A DNA stretch of 64,000 nt, from the NCBI GenBank assembly GCA_033964015.1, contig CM066917.1:30455951-30519950 (forward strand). The letters run 5' to 3'. The translations under genes and the position numbers were made by a program. The notes below the pieces were generated by a model. It was not told the DNA's origin and ran no database searches. It worked only from the letters and a program-made list of their open reading frames with translations. This stretch comes from Scolanthus callimorphus (taxonomy: Eukaryota; Cnidaria; Anthozoa; Actiniaria; Edwardsiidae). Positions 41,001 to 53,000 of this stretch are shown one piece after another; the stretch's first letter is position 1; every line of letters starts with the position of its first letter.

Positions 41001-44000
41001 TGAGGCTCCTCCTGCAACTGAGTCTACCCCTTCCTCATCTGACAAGGCTTCAGACACCTCTGGCGGGGCTGCAGACTCCAGTAAGCTTGCTGTGGATACA
41101 CCTGAGGGCGCTTCTGAGGCTGCTACAGACATCACAGAGCAGGAAAATGTTGCTGAAGGTGTTGCATCTGAAGCAGAAGGGATACCTCCGGTGTTAGTAA
41201 TACTACATCCGGAATTGACAAGGCTACTTCCCCTGTTGATAAGGCTTCCGCCGGGTCTGATAAGGCTACTCCCAGTTCAGATGAGGTACACCTTACCACT
41301 GAGATATCAATCTCCATCACTCAGATGAAGACATTTTGAAGACTGCTTCCAGACGACTACCGCTCAAAACGCTTGAAAAAACGCCTCGAGGTAAGATCCT
41401 AGCCACTGGTATCCATATGCCCCTTCACCCCACCCTCAAGTGAAGCCAGGACTGAGTTTCGTCTCAAATGGGCCGTTACTGTCGAGGGTTTGGGCCTTGA
41501 ATTTTTCAGTGAGTCCTCGTTTTTGCCTAGAATTTCAACAGGAGTGGGTCGGGTTCGTGCACGTGGGTTTCGGTACACGGATAGAGAGAGCATTTGAAAC
41601 GAACAATCCAGTCCTGTTAATCCAGTTTGAGTATTTTTCCTGTTTACTGGAGAGGAGCTCGCAAGCTAAGTAATGACCTAGCTCTATTATTTGGTTAGGA
41701 GAGTTGCAAAGAGGACGAGACGCTTGAGACCCTGTTAGAAGGAATAACAACCTGATACAGTTACTAGAGAAGGCAGACGACTCAACGAAAGAACCTGGTA
41801 TGTAATACGAATACCTACACTCCCCGACAAAAATACCTGACACTCTACTCCCACTATCATTTTGTTCTTCTGAAAAGTCCTCGCTTTCTTTTAGAGTCTC
41901 CTGGATTAAACAAACTAATTTGTTTAATCGGCTCCTAAAGATGTCGCTTAATTAGGAACTTTGAAAATGGCATTTTTATTTGCAAACAAAAACCTCTTTG
42001 AAAACTCTTGGATTCCACGACGCATGCGCGGAATTTTGTACAGAGTCATCGAGAGAAATATTTTTTTTTGTACATTCCCCAACGTGCAAAATCAGCCAAT
42101 CAGCAAAGACCTGAAATGGCTGTTTACCAGAGCCTCCCCCTCCGGAGAGGTCTGGGTACGAGGATAGCGTCCTCTACGCCCTCTCCTTAACGAGACAAAA
42201 TGTGTTGACAAAATTTAGCACCATTTTGATTTCACTCTCGTTGCCGTACAAGACCTATAAGCATATATTTCTCCCCTCCCCCGAATCAATGTTGGTCCTT
42301 ACAGCATAAATTCGTTTCAAGGACCCAGCCAACAAAACAACATTGAAAAAGGGAGATGAATTTTAAACGATAGAACACATTTTCAGCAGTCCTAGTCCCT
42401 AGGCGTAACGTCACTTTTTGCCAAACATTTGTCCAATATTGTAGAATATCTTCGGGACAAGGGGGACAAGTCCCGCGAAACCATACACACTGGAAAAAAA
42501 TGCACAATTTGTCCCAGGAATCAACTACCAGTTTAATTTGTGGGACTTGTCCCTCCTCCCTGGGACAAATATATATTTAGTCCCCGTGAAATTTCAACGC
42601 AAAAAACGGAAGGCTCGTGGGATAAGTCCCTAAAACCAAGTCGTCATTTGGCGAATATAGGTTGAAATTTGTACTCGCCAATCCTAAATCTAGTCGCTAT
42701 ATATCAGGCCCAGTATCAGAAAGCGAAAGTATGTCGAAAGTGCGTGTCGCCTTTTCCGGTCTGGTTGTTATCTCATCGACCTTTGAAGAACGGGAAAACA
42801 CAACCAAAATCCAGTCTTTGTAGTATGTCTTAGTTTGCCTATGACACATCCATGTTTACTGTTTTCGATTGGACCTAAATGATATCAACAAAAGAAAGGC
42901 TCTTTCCGGCGTAAAAAACCTGGTATTGTTCACGAGTTGCGTCAGTCGCTCTCAGTTGATTACCGAAGTTATGTATTATGCCAGCGCTTGATAATTCAAT
43001 ACTTTCATGTCAGCACCGAACATTCCCACAATTGTCTGAAGTTTAGAAATAAATTACCTTATTTGATTAATCCATGTATTTAAACAAAGACTAGAATAAG
43101 CAACGGGGATGGTTGGTGCTTTGATAAGAGTTGCAATGTTTTATTTTATCATTCTCTTTCGTAATGTTCAAAACGAAGGGATACAAATAAAAGGACGATA
43201 ACTGTTTTGATAACGCCAAAAAGCCAAAATTGTCAAGAGAAGAAAAAGTCAAATCATTGCTATTGCCATAAAGTAAGGAATGACCAACGTTTGCAGAAAC
43301 TTTTCTTATTTTGCCTTGGTCTTCTACGATGTTTCGCGATCGAAGAAACAGAGAAAACCCAAATGGTTTGCTGGGGAGACAGCTGATTCTACGTTCCCCC
43401 TCTACACTCAACCTCGCCACAGACTATGTAAAGTTGTTTTTTCCGACGCAGGCGAATAGCCGTGGAGAGTACTGGCCTTTTCTAGAAATGGGCTCATTAA
43501 GCTGACTAAAGCCTTCCAAGTGAACTCCTAGGGCGCGTAACCGTGAACAGTGAATCTGCACTTGTGATACAAAATTGACCTCAATGATGAGGGCGATTAA
43601 CGCTTTGAGATTGTTCTCCAGCAGTGGTAGTCGGAATTACAACTTTGAGGTCATTCTTGATTGCCAGGAAAGTGACCCATGAAACAGTGAAAGTTTGCGA
43701 TATTGGCGCGATTCCCATTGGTCTCCCCTGCCAAGCCGTTAGAAGGGTAAAGATGAGGAACTTCTATGGGATAAAATGGATGACTCAGACAGACACTGTT
43801 GTTAGGACAAGTGGAAATCTTACAAGTTATTGGGTAATCCACAATATAAACACTTTGTCAAGTTTAACAGCTCAAGCGGTGCTTTAGTATGGTCAACTCA
43901 ATGAAGACACCATGGAAGAAAACGACTGAGCCAGTTGGAGCCGATGAACTTTACTTGCAACGTGAGAAAACAAATGGAGGCACAGATGAGCGCATATTGT

Positions 44001-47000
44001 CCTGTTAACACTGTGAGGTGCGCTCGTAAGGGCGTCAATACAGAACAAAGTGACCACTGTCTGTTACTTCGTAATTCCCCACTTTCAGCTGATCTCGCAT
44101 CACGGTGCGCAAAGGATGTGGTAAAAACGAAACGTTCCGAGATTCAGCGACAGATCCCCGAATTTTCGCAGTTTGTGAAGCAAAACCTAGATATAGTCAT
44201 CGCACAAGTCAAACCCAGTTTACATTTGACACCAGGCGAGATTTACTGAAGAAATGAAAAGTTTTTATGCTGAATCTGTTTGAAACGCTTGGAGATGCAA
44301 CAAAAATCTCTCTGATGGCTTATTGGAAAGCAAGAAATCTGCTAGTTCTATTGCCCACCAGAAAAGAACTCTTTGATATCAGGGTAGACATACCACGCAC
44401 TTACCGCAAAAGCGGCTGAACCTTTTCAGTTCCTTTATTTCCGACTTCATAACTTCAAGTTCGTAGCTTAGGAAATATTTTTGTGATGCGGGCTTCCTGT
44501 GTCAATGCGCGCACCCCAAATGGCGGGAATTTAGAGCAACATCATGCAGCCATCACAAACGTTCCTCGCACAGACATCAGTCAATCATAAACGTTCCTCG
44601 CATAGACCCCAGCCAATCACACAACGCCAGTTCCTCGCACAGACCTCAGCCAATCACAAACGTTCCTCGCACAGACCCAGCCAATCACAAACGTTCCTCG
44701 CACAGACCTCAGCCAATCATAAACGTTCCTTGTACATACATCAGCCAACAGACACATCGCCAAGTAATTGTATATTTATTCTATTTCTATGGCCATGTAA
44801 AAAACACGGTCCCGCTTAGCATCAGACCAAATAGATGTCATATTTAAAACTACAAATGTTGATCTGATTGATGTGATTTATTAAAAATCAAAACTTATAC
44901 ATGTATTGCATTATCAATCAAATGGATTCCTTGACGAATTTCAGAAGTAGAGAGTACAATCATGCACAATGAAACTAAAAGAAAAATGAATGTCTGTAAT
45001 GTTTTACTCTACCTCGAGGGATGAATTATGCACACACAAAAAAATGCCTCAATCGATAACCAACGCCTTTTCTCTTGAGTGTCGGTTAGGCCGAATAACT
45101 AACTTAGCGGTGGCGTCTCTTGAACAGCGAGAGTGTACACAACAGATCCGCTATTCATTTAAAAGGGGAAACACACCTCATACAGGCCGGTAAGCAACAA
45201 ATAACTGTATATAGGATTAGATAAACAATTGACAGTGTGCTTCGAGTAGTTTTTAGCTGTATAAAGACTCGTTTTCAGGGTGATTCGTGAGGGTTTGCAG
45301 CTGAATAACGAGCCCAAATCAATCGATTTATTACACACAAAAACTCGTCGAATAGAGTTTCCACAATAGTATAGTATTAATGTATACTCCTATCGCCCGT
45401 GGACTGTTGTCTTTTTGATCCTGAGGTAGGGGGTTCCCCTGATAAAAGTACCCACACGTGTACTTATAAAAAGAGATGATTTCTAAGCAAAAACAGATAT
45501 CGATATAAAAAGCCCTTCAGTGTTTTCATTTTGTCAGTGGCAGGCTAAACAACAGCTGCCCAGTAATTGGTTTTGTCTCTTGCGCGGTTCCAACTACGAA
45601 AAAAAAGCCCCCGTCTTAAAAAAGCCTGCGTTTGTCTGTATCGCTATGTAAACTGTAAACTAATTACATATATAGTCATGGCTCGTTTTGCTTTGTAAGC
45701 GACAATTGATTTAAGGTACACGTTGTGCAGGTTTTGTGGGCAGTTCAGAAGTCTTTGCGACTAGCCTACCGAGGTTTGATTGTCAGTGACGGAGCCAGTA
45801 CAAGACCTCGCATTGCTTTGAGCAATTCAGAAATGGCTAGTACTTCAAGCACAGTATTCTCCGCCACGTTTTTAATTGTTTAATGATATGCTTCTCAACT
45901 GGGATCACGCAGAGGTCTCACACAGTTTGCTGGGGCGACGACATTATACTGCGCTACCATCGGACAGTTAATTCCACCCTGAAGTCATTAACTGTGTCAT
46001 TTCGAGCAAAGGACGAGTGGAAACAACTCGTCTAAGCACTGATGGGCAAGTTCAAGTCAATCAAGCAATCCAAGGCGATTCAAACGAAGGATCATGTTTG
46101 TATAATAACTCCACATTGTGATCAAAAATGCTAGGTCCAGCGACGAGGGGAATACTGGTTCCAAGTTTTCTTCAGCAATGGTCGCATTCGAAAACGACGT
46201 TGTTAAAGTTATTCTCAATTGTCAAGGAAGAGTGACCAAGAAAAAGTGAATTTTTGCGGTAACGCTGTGTTTCCCGTGATCTTTCCCTGCCCGGCCCTGA
46301 AAAGAGTAAACAAGAGCAACTTATTGGGTTAACGTGGAGAAGTAATAACGAAGTATCCTTACGACTAATGAGAAGTTGTGACCGTAGATTGGGTTAATCC
46401 CAGATATAAACGCTTGGTGGAGTTTAACGCCTCAAGTGGTGCCCTGATGTTCGTGATTTCAGGAGAGGGATTATTGAAGGCCAAGAGAAAGTTAACGAAC
46501 TTCACTTGCGCCGTTAATAAGCGAAATGGTGGTACACCTGAGCGCCATATTATTGTCACTGAGGTGTGCGCTGATGGTCTTATAACTCGTGCAGCGATAG
46601 TAACTCATGCGTCCCAAGAATCAAGGAATCATACCGTTAACAGTAGCGCAGGCGAGAGAATCTATCTCGAGTTTTCCGTTCATTTTTGCCTTTTGTTGAT
46701 GTTTTGTCTTGGACGTATATTTGAACTTTTGTAATCAATAACAAATGAAATATTTTTATATTTTGTAAGGATATTATTACAGTCAAATACCATCCTCGTC
46801 AAGCGAGGGGAATTTTTTCTAACGTTCACTCGTGAGTGAAAAAGTTGGAGGAGAAAAAATCCCTGTACTTCGGAGGATGAGTCAATACAGTGTTTATTTA
46901 CATCCCTCCAGTGTGGGACACTGCAAGTGATACATCCTTTTAAAAATATCACGGCTGTACTTGTATGATTTTGATGTATTTTTTGTAAGCTTCACAATGA

Positions 47001-50000
47001 ATTCATTGTGTAATATGTACAAATGTAAATGTGTACTATATATATGGTCATGGAACTAAAGATGGCTCGGTATAAATCATGATAGATGCTAATAGTACGG
47101 ACATTAGTATATGGAAGTATTATATGCGGGTATGTTTTTTAAAATACGATAGTGGTTTTCATAAACCCGTGGAATACTCTGAGCATATTACACTCTGTTA
47201 TGTACTATTACAATATGAGTGGCTATGTTGTATCTGCCGATACAACATAGACACGAATATTGTAAAGTACTTATGATATTCTAATTTTGTACTTATATTA
47301 AATTGAATGTGCATTGAAAATGAAAGAATTTTCGGGTGTTACAAAAAAACGCCTATCATTTTGTAGCAAGCATGCACAGAAGGCATGATTCCTGTCCCAC
47401 ATGGAACTAGCCGGACTAAAACAACATATAATCTCTCAGGTGAAGCTTTTTAGGTACTGCTCTACGAGAGAAGACCATGCTTGGACTTCACTAGAGTGGT
47501 CCCCTTCAGCTTTTAGTCTGTAGGGGATATTTGAAACAATGTGCATTGAAAATGAAAGAATTTTCGGATGCACAAAAAACGCCAATCGTTTTGTAGCAAG
47601 CATGCGCAGAAGGCATGATTCCTGTCCCACATGGAACTAGCCGGACTAAAACACATATAGTCTCTCAGGTGAAGCTTTTTTTTAGGTACTGCTCTACGAG
47701 AGAAGACCATACTATTACTCTTTGACTATTACACTTTGTTTCACGGGATTATGGAAACCCCTCTATGCTTTGTTCCATTGACTCGGATTTCTGAAAACAC
47801 TATTATTAATAAGTAATTAACTCTGGAATCGTGTACAAATGTAGACCTCATAATCTTAGATTTGTTTGTCTCGGATATCTTAGAGCGGTTTCCCCGTTAA
47901 CGCGTGAAATGTTTTGAAAAAGTATTATTCCATTATTCTGCATTGTCCTTGATGCACTTTACTACTTTTAAAAACGCCCCAAAAAAGTATTTCCCTTTCC
48001 CGCGACGCTCTGTAGAGCCGGACCCGGCCGCGCTCGAATATTTAACCTGCTCTGTGCGACAGAACCCAAAAATGGCAAGATTTCTACCCTAAGGTCAGGT
48101 AAAGTCAGATAGGCTTGATTCTTTGCACAGAGTATCCTTATACAATAAGAAACAAATAGAAATGACTATTTTTTTCTAATTGATCCGTCTTTAAGATATG
48201 AGGAGTTACACTTTGGTTTTTGCAGCACTTTTTTGACATTTTTTGTTAGAATTGTACAAAATTTTGCCATAAAACGATGCAGTAACCAAAGTTTAACAGC
48301 TGATATCTTAAAGACGGATCAATTAGAAAAAAAAAATACTCATTTCTATTTTGTTTCTTATTGTATAAGGATTCTCTATGCAAATAATCGAGCCTACCTA
48401 ACTTTACCTGACCTTAGGGTAGAAATCTTAACATTTTTTGGGTTCTGTCGCACAGAGCAGGTTAAATATCTCCAGTATTAGCTTCTTTAAGTTCCCTCAG
48501 TCTCCATTTTGTCAGCCTAACAACATACCGAGTCAGAGAACCATCCATTTCCATCGGCTGATTAGGGAATGTAGTGCGATATTTTCGATTGAATTCGGGA
48601 GATCAAGTATAAAACTTGTTTGTAGATGGTTATTTAGAGATTTCTACACGTAATTCGTTCTTATATCGAATGAAAACAGTAACAAAGGAGTGGCGGAATG
48701 GGGATTTTAATGGGGAATTCCCCTTTCTGTGATCAGTCATGATTAATTGAAAGGCACATGATTGTCACAAGATCTCTAGATTGCCAAGCAGTAAGTAACA
48801 AAAGGGAAAGCACCGCGGTGTCTGCTGATCACCATGCTGACTATGCGGTACTCAGTCACGAGATTCACTCGTTTTCAAGCGCGGACATGACATAAAACTA
48901 AGACCCTGTCCACACTTCACCTTTTTCAAACGAAAACAGATACATTTTGCTCCGTTTTCAAAAGATTTGTGTTCACACTTATCGTTTTCGTATCGTTGTC
49001 GCCCGTCCACACTACAACGCGTATCCGTACGAAAACACTGTTATGCATTCACTGCGCATGCTCAAATAAGCTCAACGCATGCGCATTTCGATCTGTCGGC
49101 CGCGAAATTGGTCGGGTTTGCTGTGGTGACGTCATCGTTTTCAGATAGCATCGTTTTCACCCGTCCACACTAGAAAACAACGTTTTCAAACAGTTCCGTT
49201 TTCAAATCGCTCCACTCTGGAGAGCGTTTTCGGATTGATCCATTTTCGGTGATCGTTTTCGGCGTTGTAGTGTGGACGATAGCCGTATCCGGAGCAAAAA
49301 GTACCCGTTTTCGTTGAAAACGGAGTAGTGTGGACGGAGTCTTAAAATCAAACTTGTTACCCCTCTTCTTTTGCACGATATGTTGTTTTAAACTACTGCT
49401 CCTATGTCCTTCGAAATTCTGATTATTTTATATCAAATAACAGAAAACAGCAGAATAAATTGGTGCGACTAGAATTAGAGTTCGCGTTACAAAATGTGTT
49501 TGTTGGGCATTCTATTAACTCGCGCTCTGCGCATTCCCTCGAGGCCTCTTGGCGTATATAATTCTTGTTAATTCATTAGTTATTCACTGACAGTTTACCA
49601 GTCACAAACGCTTCACCGTGTCTAATTTTCAGTTCTCGATGTATCAATTCTTAGGCGAATTGTGTATTTTTAGACAAATGTGTACTGTTAACATCGTCTC
49701 GTCTTCAATAAACTGGTACACGCGTCTACTCCTACACCCTTTGTCTTGTTATTGTAGAATATGCAATATAAACGCTTTCTGCGCGTAGGAGCGCAGCGAC
49801 AGAGCGCTGAATAGTACAAAACAAGTACAATGGCATTAAAATGATTCGTTTGAGAAACTAAAACAAACTCTCGACAGTCTTTTTCTCTCTAGGTCGGTAA
49901 AACACTCGACTTTGCCTCGTTTTTTCAACCCACTTCTCGGTGTTTGGAATCCTGATGAAACACGCTGTCTCGTGTTTGATATATTACTCTTAGTAATGGG

Positions 50001-53000
50001 CTCTGGTTATGATTCTTGTTTTATATCTTCAGATGAGGATAAGGAACCAGAACTGCCTTCTCGCACCCTCTACAACAGCTCTTCACCAGTCGCCTGTCCT
50101 TCGTTGTCGGGGATATAGAAGATGGGCGTGTCAGTCCTACCATATGGTTAGTACCCCTCCACCCGAGGATATCGACCCCGGACGGATATGGTGAGTCACC
50201 TTTCAGGGACCGACATGAACTGTTTTTGTTAGGTGCCAATGGCGACCATTGACACATTTTAGTCGCCAAAAGCAATATTTAGTCGCCACGTAAACGTGGG
50301 ATCTCAGCTGAACTTAGAAATATGGGGTGCCATTTGGTGACTACAATAGCTCTACATTTTTGCCGCCAAGCCCCCCAAGTTTAGTCGCCATTGGCGACCA
50401 TATGGTCGCAATGTCGAGCCCTACCTTCACTGTTTATTAACCTTGTCATTCTAATGCTAATGTGCCAACCGTAGACTGAATAGCGCCCTTTGTTCTATGA
50501 ACCAATCGATCTCTGGTTGGCACATTTATAACAATGGATGACGTCAGCGTGAACAGCGCTATAGTTCACCGATACCGAATTCATTTTTCTGCCTCCCTAC
50601 TACGAAAATCACCGAACTGTAGAATCGGTTTGAAAATTCATGCCGCCGCCACACCCACAAACATTTACAACCCCGCCTATTTTTTTTTCCCAATTCCTTT
50701 GGTCACGACTATTCCCAGGTTTATTGTTTTACTTAACTGTGAAAATATATCCAGCAAATAATTTCATATAGTCTAGATCTCTCGGAAGAAACTATGAAGT
50801 ATTCTTTATGGACTCTAGCTTAAAAAAAAAGCTTTTTCCCAGAGGGATTTCCCCATGAGTTGTGTTTACACGTTCCACATCGTGAGGAAATTTCACGAGA
50901 ATGTTCAATGCAGGCAAGAATATTGTCGTCGTCTGGTATCTACTGTTTTTGCTTTTTTTTTTTTCAGGTAAAAAGTGACTTAGATTCCCTACGTGAAAAG
51001 TATTGCCCAGACTTCGACTTAAAGGCCGAGCTAGAAAAGGGCCTGGTACCTTCGCCACCAGCTTCTCCATCGAGAAAGAAAGCAAGGTGTGTAGACAAAA
51101 AAATATAGCGCTGTTCACGCTGACGTCATCCATTGTTATTAATGTGCCAACCAGAGATCGATTGGTTCACAGAACAAAGGGCTCTATTCAATCTACGGTT
51201 GGCACATTAGCATTACAATGGCAATGTTGATAAACAGTGAATAGCGCTATAATGATTTTGCCACACGTTTTGTACCCTTGGTTGCCAAGGTGCGACTTGA
51301 TACCAAAGCGTGTAGAAGAATACTTGTTAATCAATCTAAAAACAAATCACGTTTCTTTTTAGCGTCCCGGAAACCATCAAAATGAGCGCTTTGATTGGCT
51401 CGCGAAAGTGCGCACTAATTTCTATGAAGTCTTATGCTGTTTGAGTGTGAGCTAGGACATACCGTGACCTTGGCCTTGGAAATATTCACCTCGACCTTCA
51501 GGTTTCGGTCAGTATTTCCAAGACCTCTCGGTCACGGTATTTCACTATCCGGACCTCACATCCGGTAAATAGCATAGGTGCGTTACTCGGCTAAGGTTCC
51601 TCGTATGGGCTGCTGGTTTCTGCCAATACCTTGTTAAAAATTTCCATTCCTTCCAGGGTAACGAAACGCAAGTTCGACCCCCTTATCTCAGGATTGGTCG
51701 CGATATGAAACGAATGAGAGGTGAGGAAGAGAAACAACTGCCTTTTCCTACACAAAGTTCCATGCTGATCGAATGTCGCTGATGTTTTTCTCTTCCCCAG
51801 GTCACGGTCGTGTGGCCGTGGTATGCGTGGAATGGGCCGAGGGCGTGTCGCGGCATGATTGACCTGTTCAGATCACGTAAACAGAACACGAGCCGTCCGC
51901 CCAGCATGCATGTCGACGACTTCATGGCAATGGAGCAACATCACCAGCACGGGCCCGCAAAACAACAAGACAGCGGCATGCAGAACAGCCGCAGCCGTGG
52001 CGGGATGAAGGTGAAGTGCTTTCGATTGTTAGAAATTATTAATGGGGTAGTGTCAAGATTTGGGAGTTAACTTAGGTAGCTTAAATTTAGTCAAATTCAC
52101 CAGAAATGAGCAACATAATCGTCTAGGTTTGTTAAATAGCCTTTCAGCTGCTAGATAAGTTCAAATTTGGAATATTTTCGTGTGCTATCGAAAGGATGGA
52201 ATTGGATTGCGAATTGGCATTTTTTAATTTCTTGGTCACTCTTGCAAAGAATCGCACTGTCTTACGTACTTCAACGACGTTGATTGAATTGGGTTTCTTC
52301 CTGTTTTACGAGTTGAGATCTCTTGTGGTTTGTTAGGGTCCCATGTCTGGTAGATCACCGATGGATCGGGGTGCAGGAGGCTTTATGGGTAACCAAGGCA
52401 GATGGGGAGGAGGACTCTCAACAGGACCTTCAAGAAAAGGTAACTTGATATTTTCTCACTGTGAAATTATTAACAAATTCGTAACAAAAACGCATTTTAT
52501 TGTATTCAGAAAGTGTTTTCGAGGTCTTGTTGTGCAGTGTTGTGGCTTTATAGCAAAATTTGATCGCCTCAGGGTGACACGCACTTTAATTCCATGATGT
52601 TACATTACACAAGAGTGGATAACAAGAGTTAGAATCTTTCGTACTGTATTTGTCCACATCACAGTCAGAAAAGTGTCTATTTTTAGATTTGAATTGCGCG
52701 TGCGAAAGTATTCGAATGCTCAGGCTCGAATGATCGTATACCCAATACACAACAAATAGAATATCCTACCTTATCTTCGCGACTTTAAAGGTTTTTCGAT
52801 TGATCTGCGATTTAATTTTAGGCTGGATCTCACAACTGTTTGCGTGGCGAGAAAGTGGGAACCCTGTGGATGACGATTTTCTCGGGCATCCTAGTTCTAA
52901 AAATAGACACTTTCTGACTGTAATTCGGGCGTACATAGTAAATATGGAAACTCTTGGTAATCCACTCTTGATAGGCCATGTTCGAATTACGCTCCAATGC

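Larger units (their letters stand above)
41798..50032. other. VIRMA intron 47 (8.2 kb)
   Basis: The largest VIRMA intron found. It contains two Ig pseudogenes, a 31-bp tandem repeat, a duplicated 170-bp segment, a foldback element and a MITE, all listed separately. An ORF at 49912-50118 (PRFFNPLLGVWNPDETRC) precedes exon 48 but has no VIRMA similarity and looks repeat-derived. Confidence 0.6.

Noticed and set aside
49912..50118. ORF with PRFFNPLLGVWNPDETRC as a VIRMA exon just before exon 48
   Set aside because: The VIRMA-like sequence starts only after the acceptor at 50032. The upstream part has no similarity to VIRMA and resembles a dispersed repeat.
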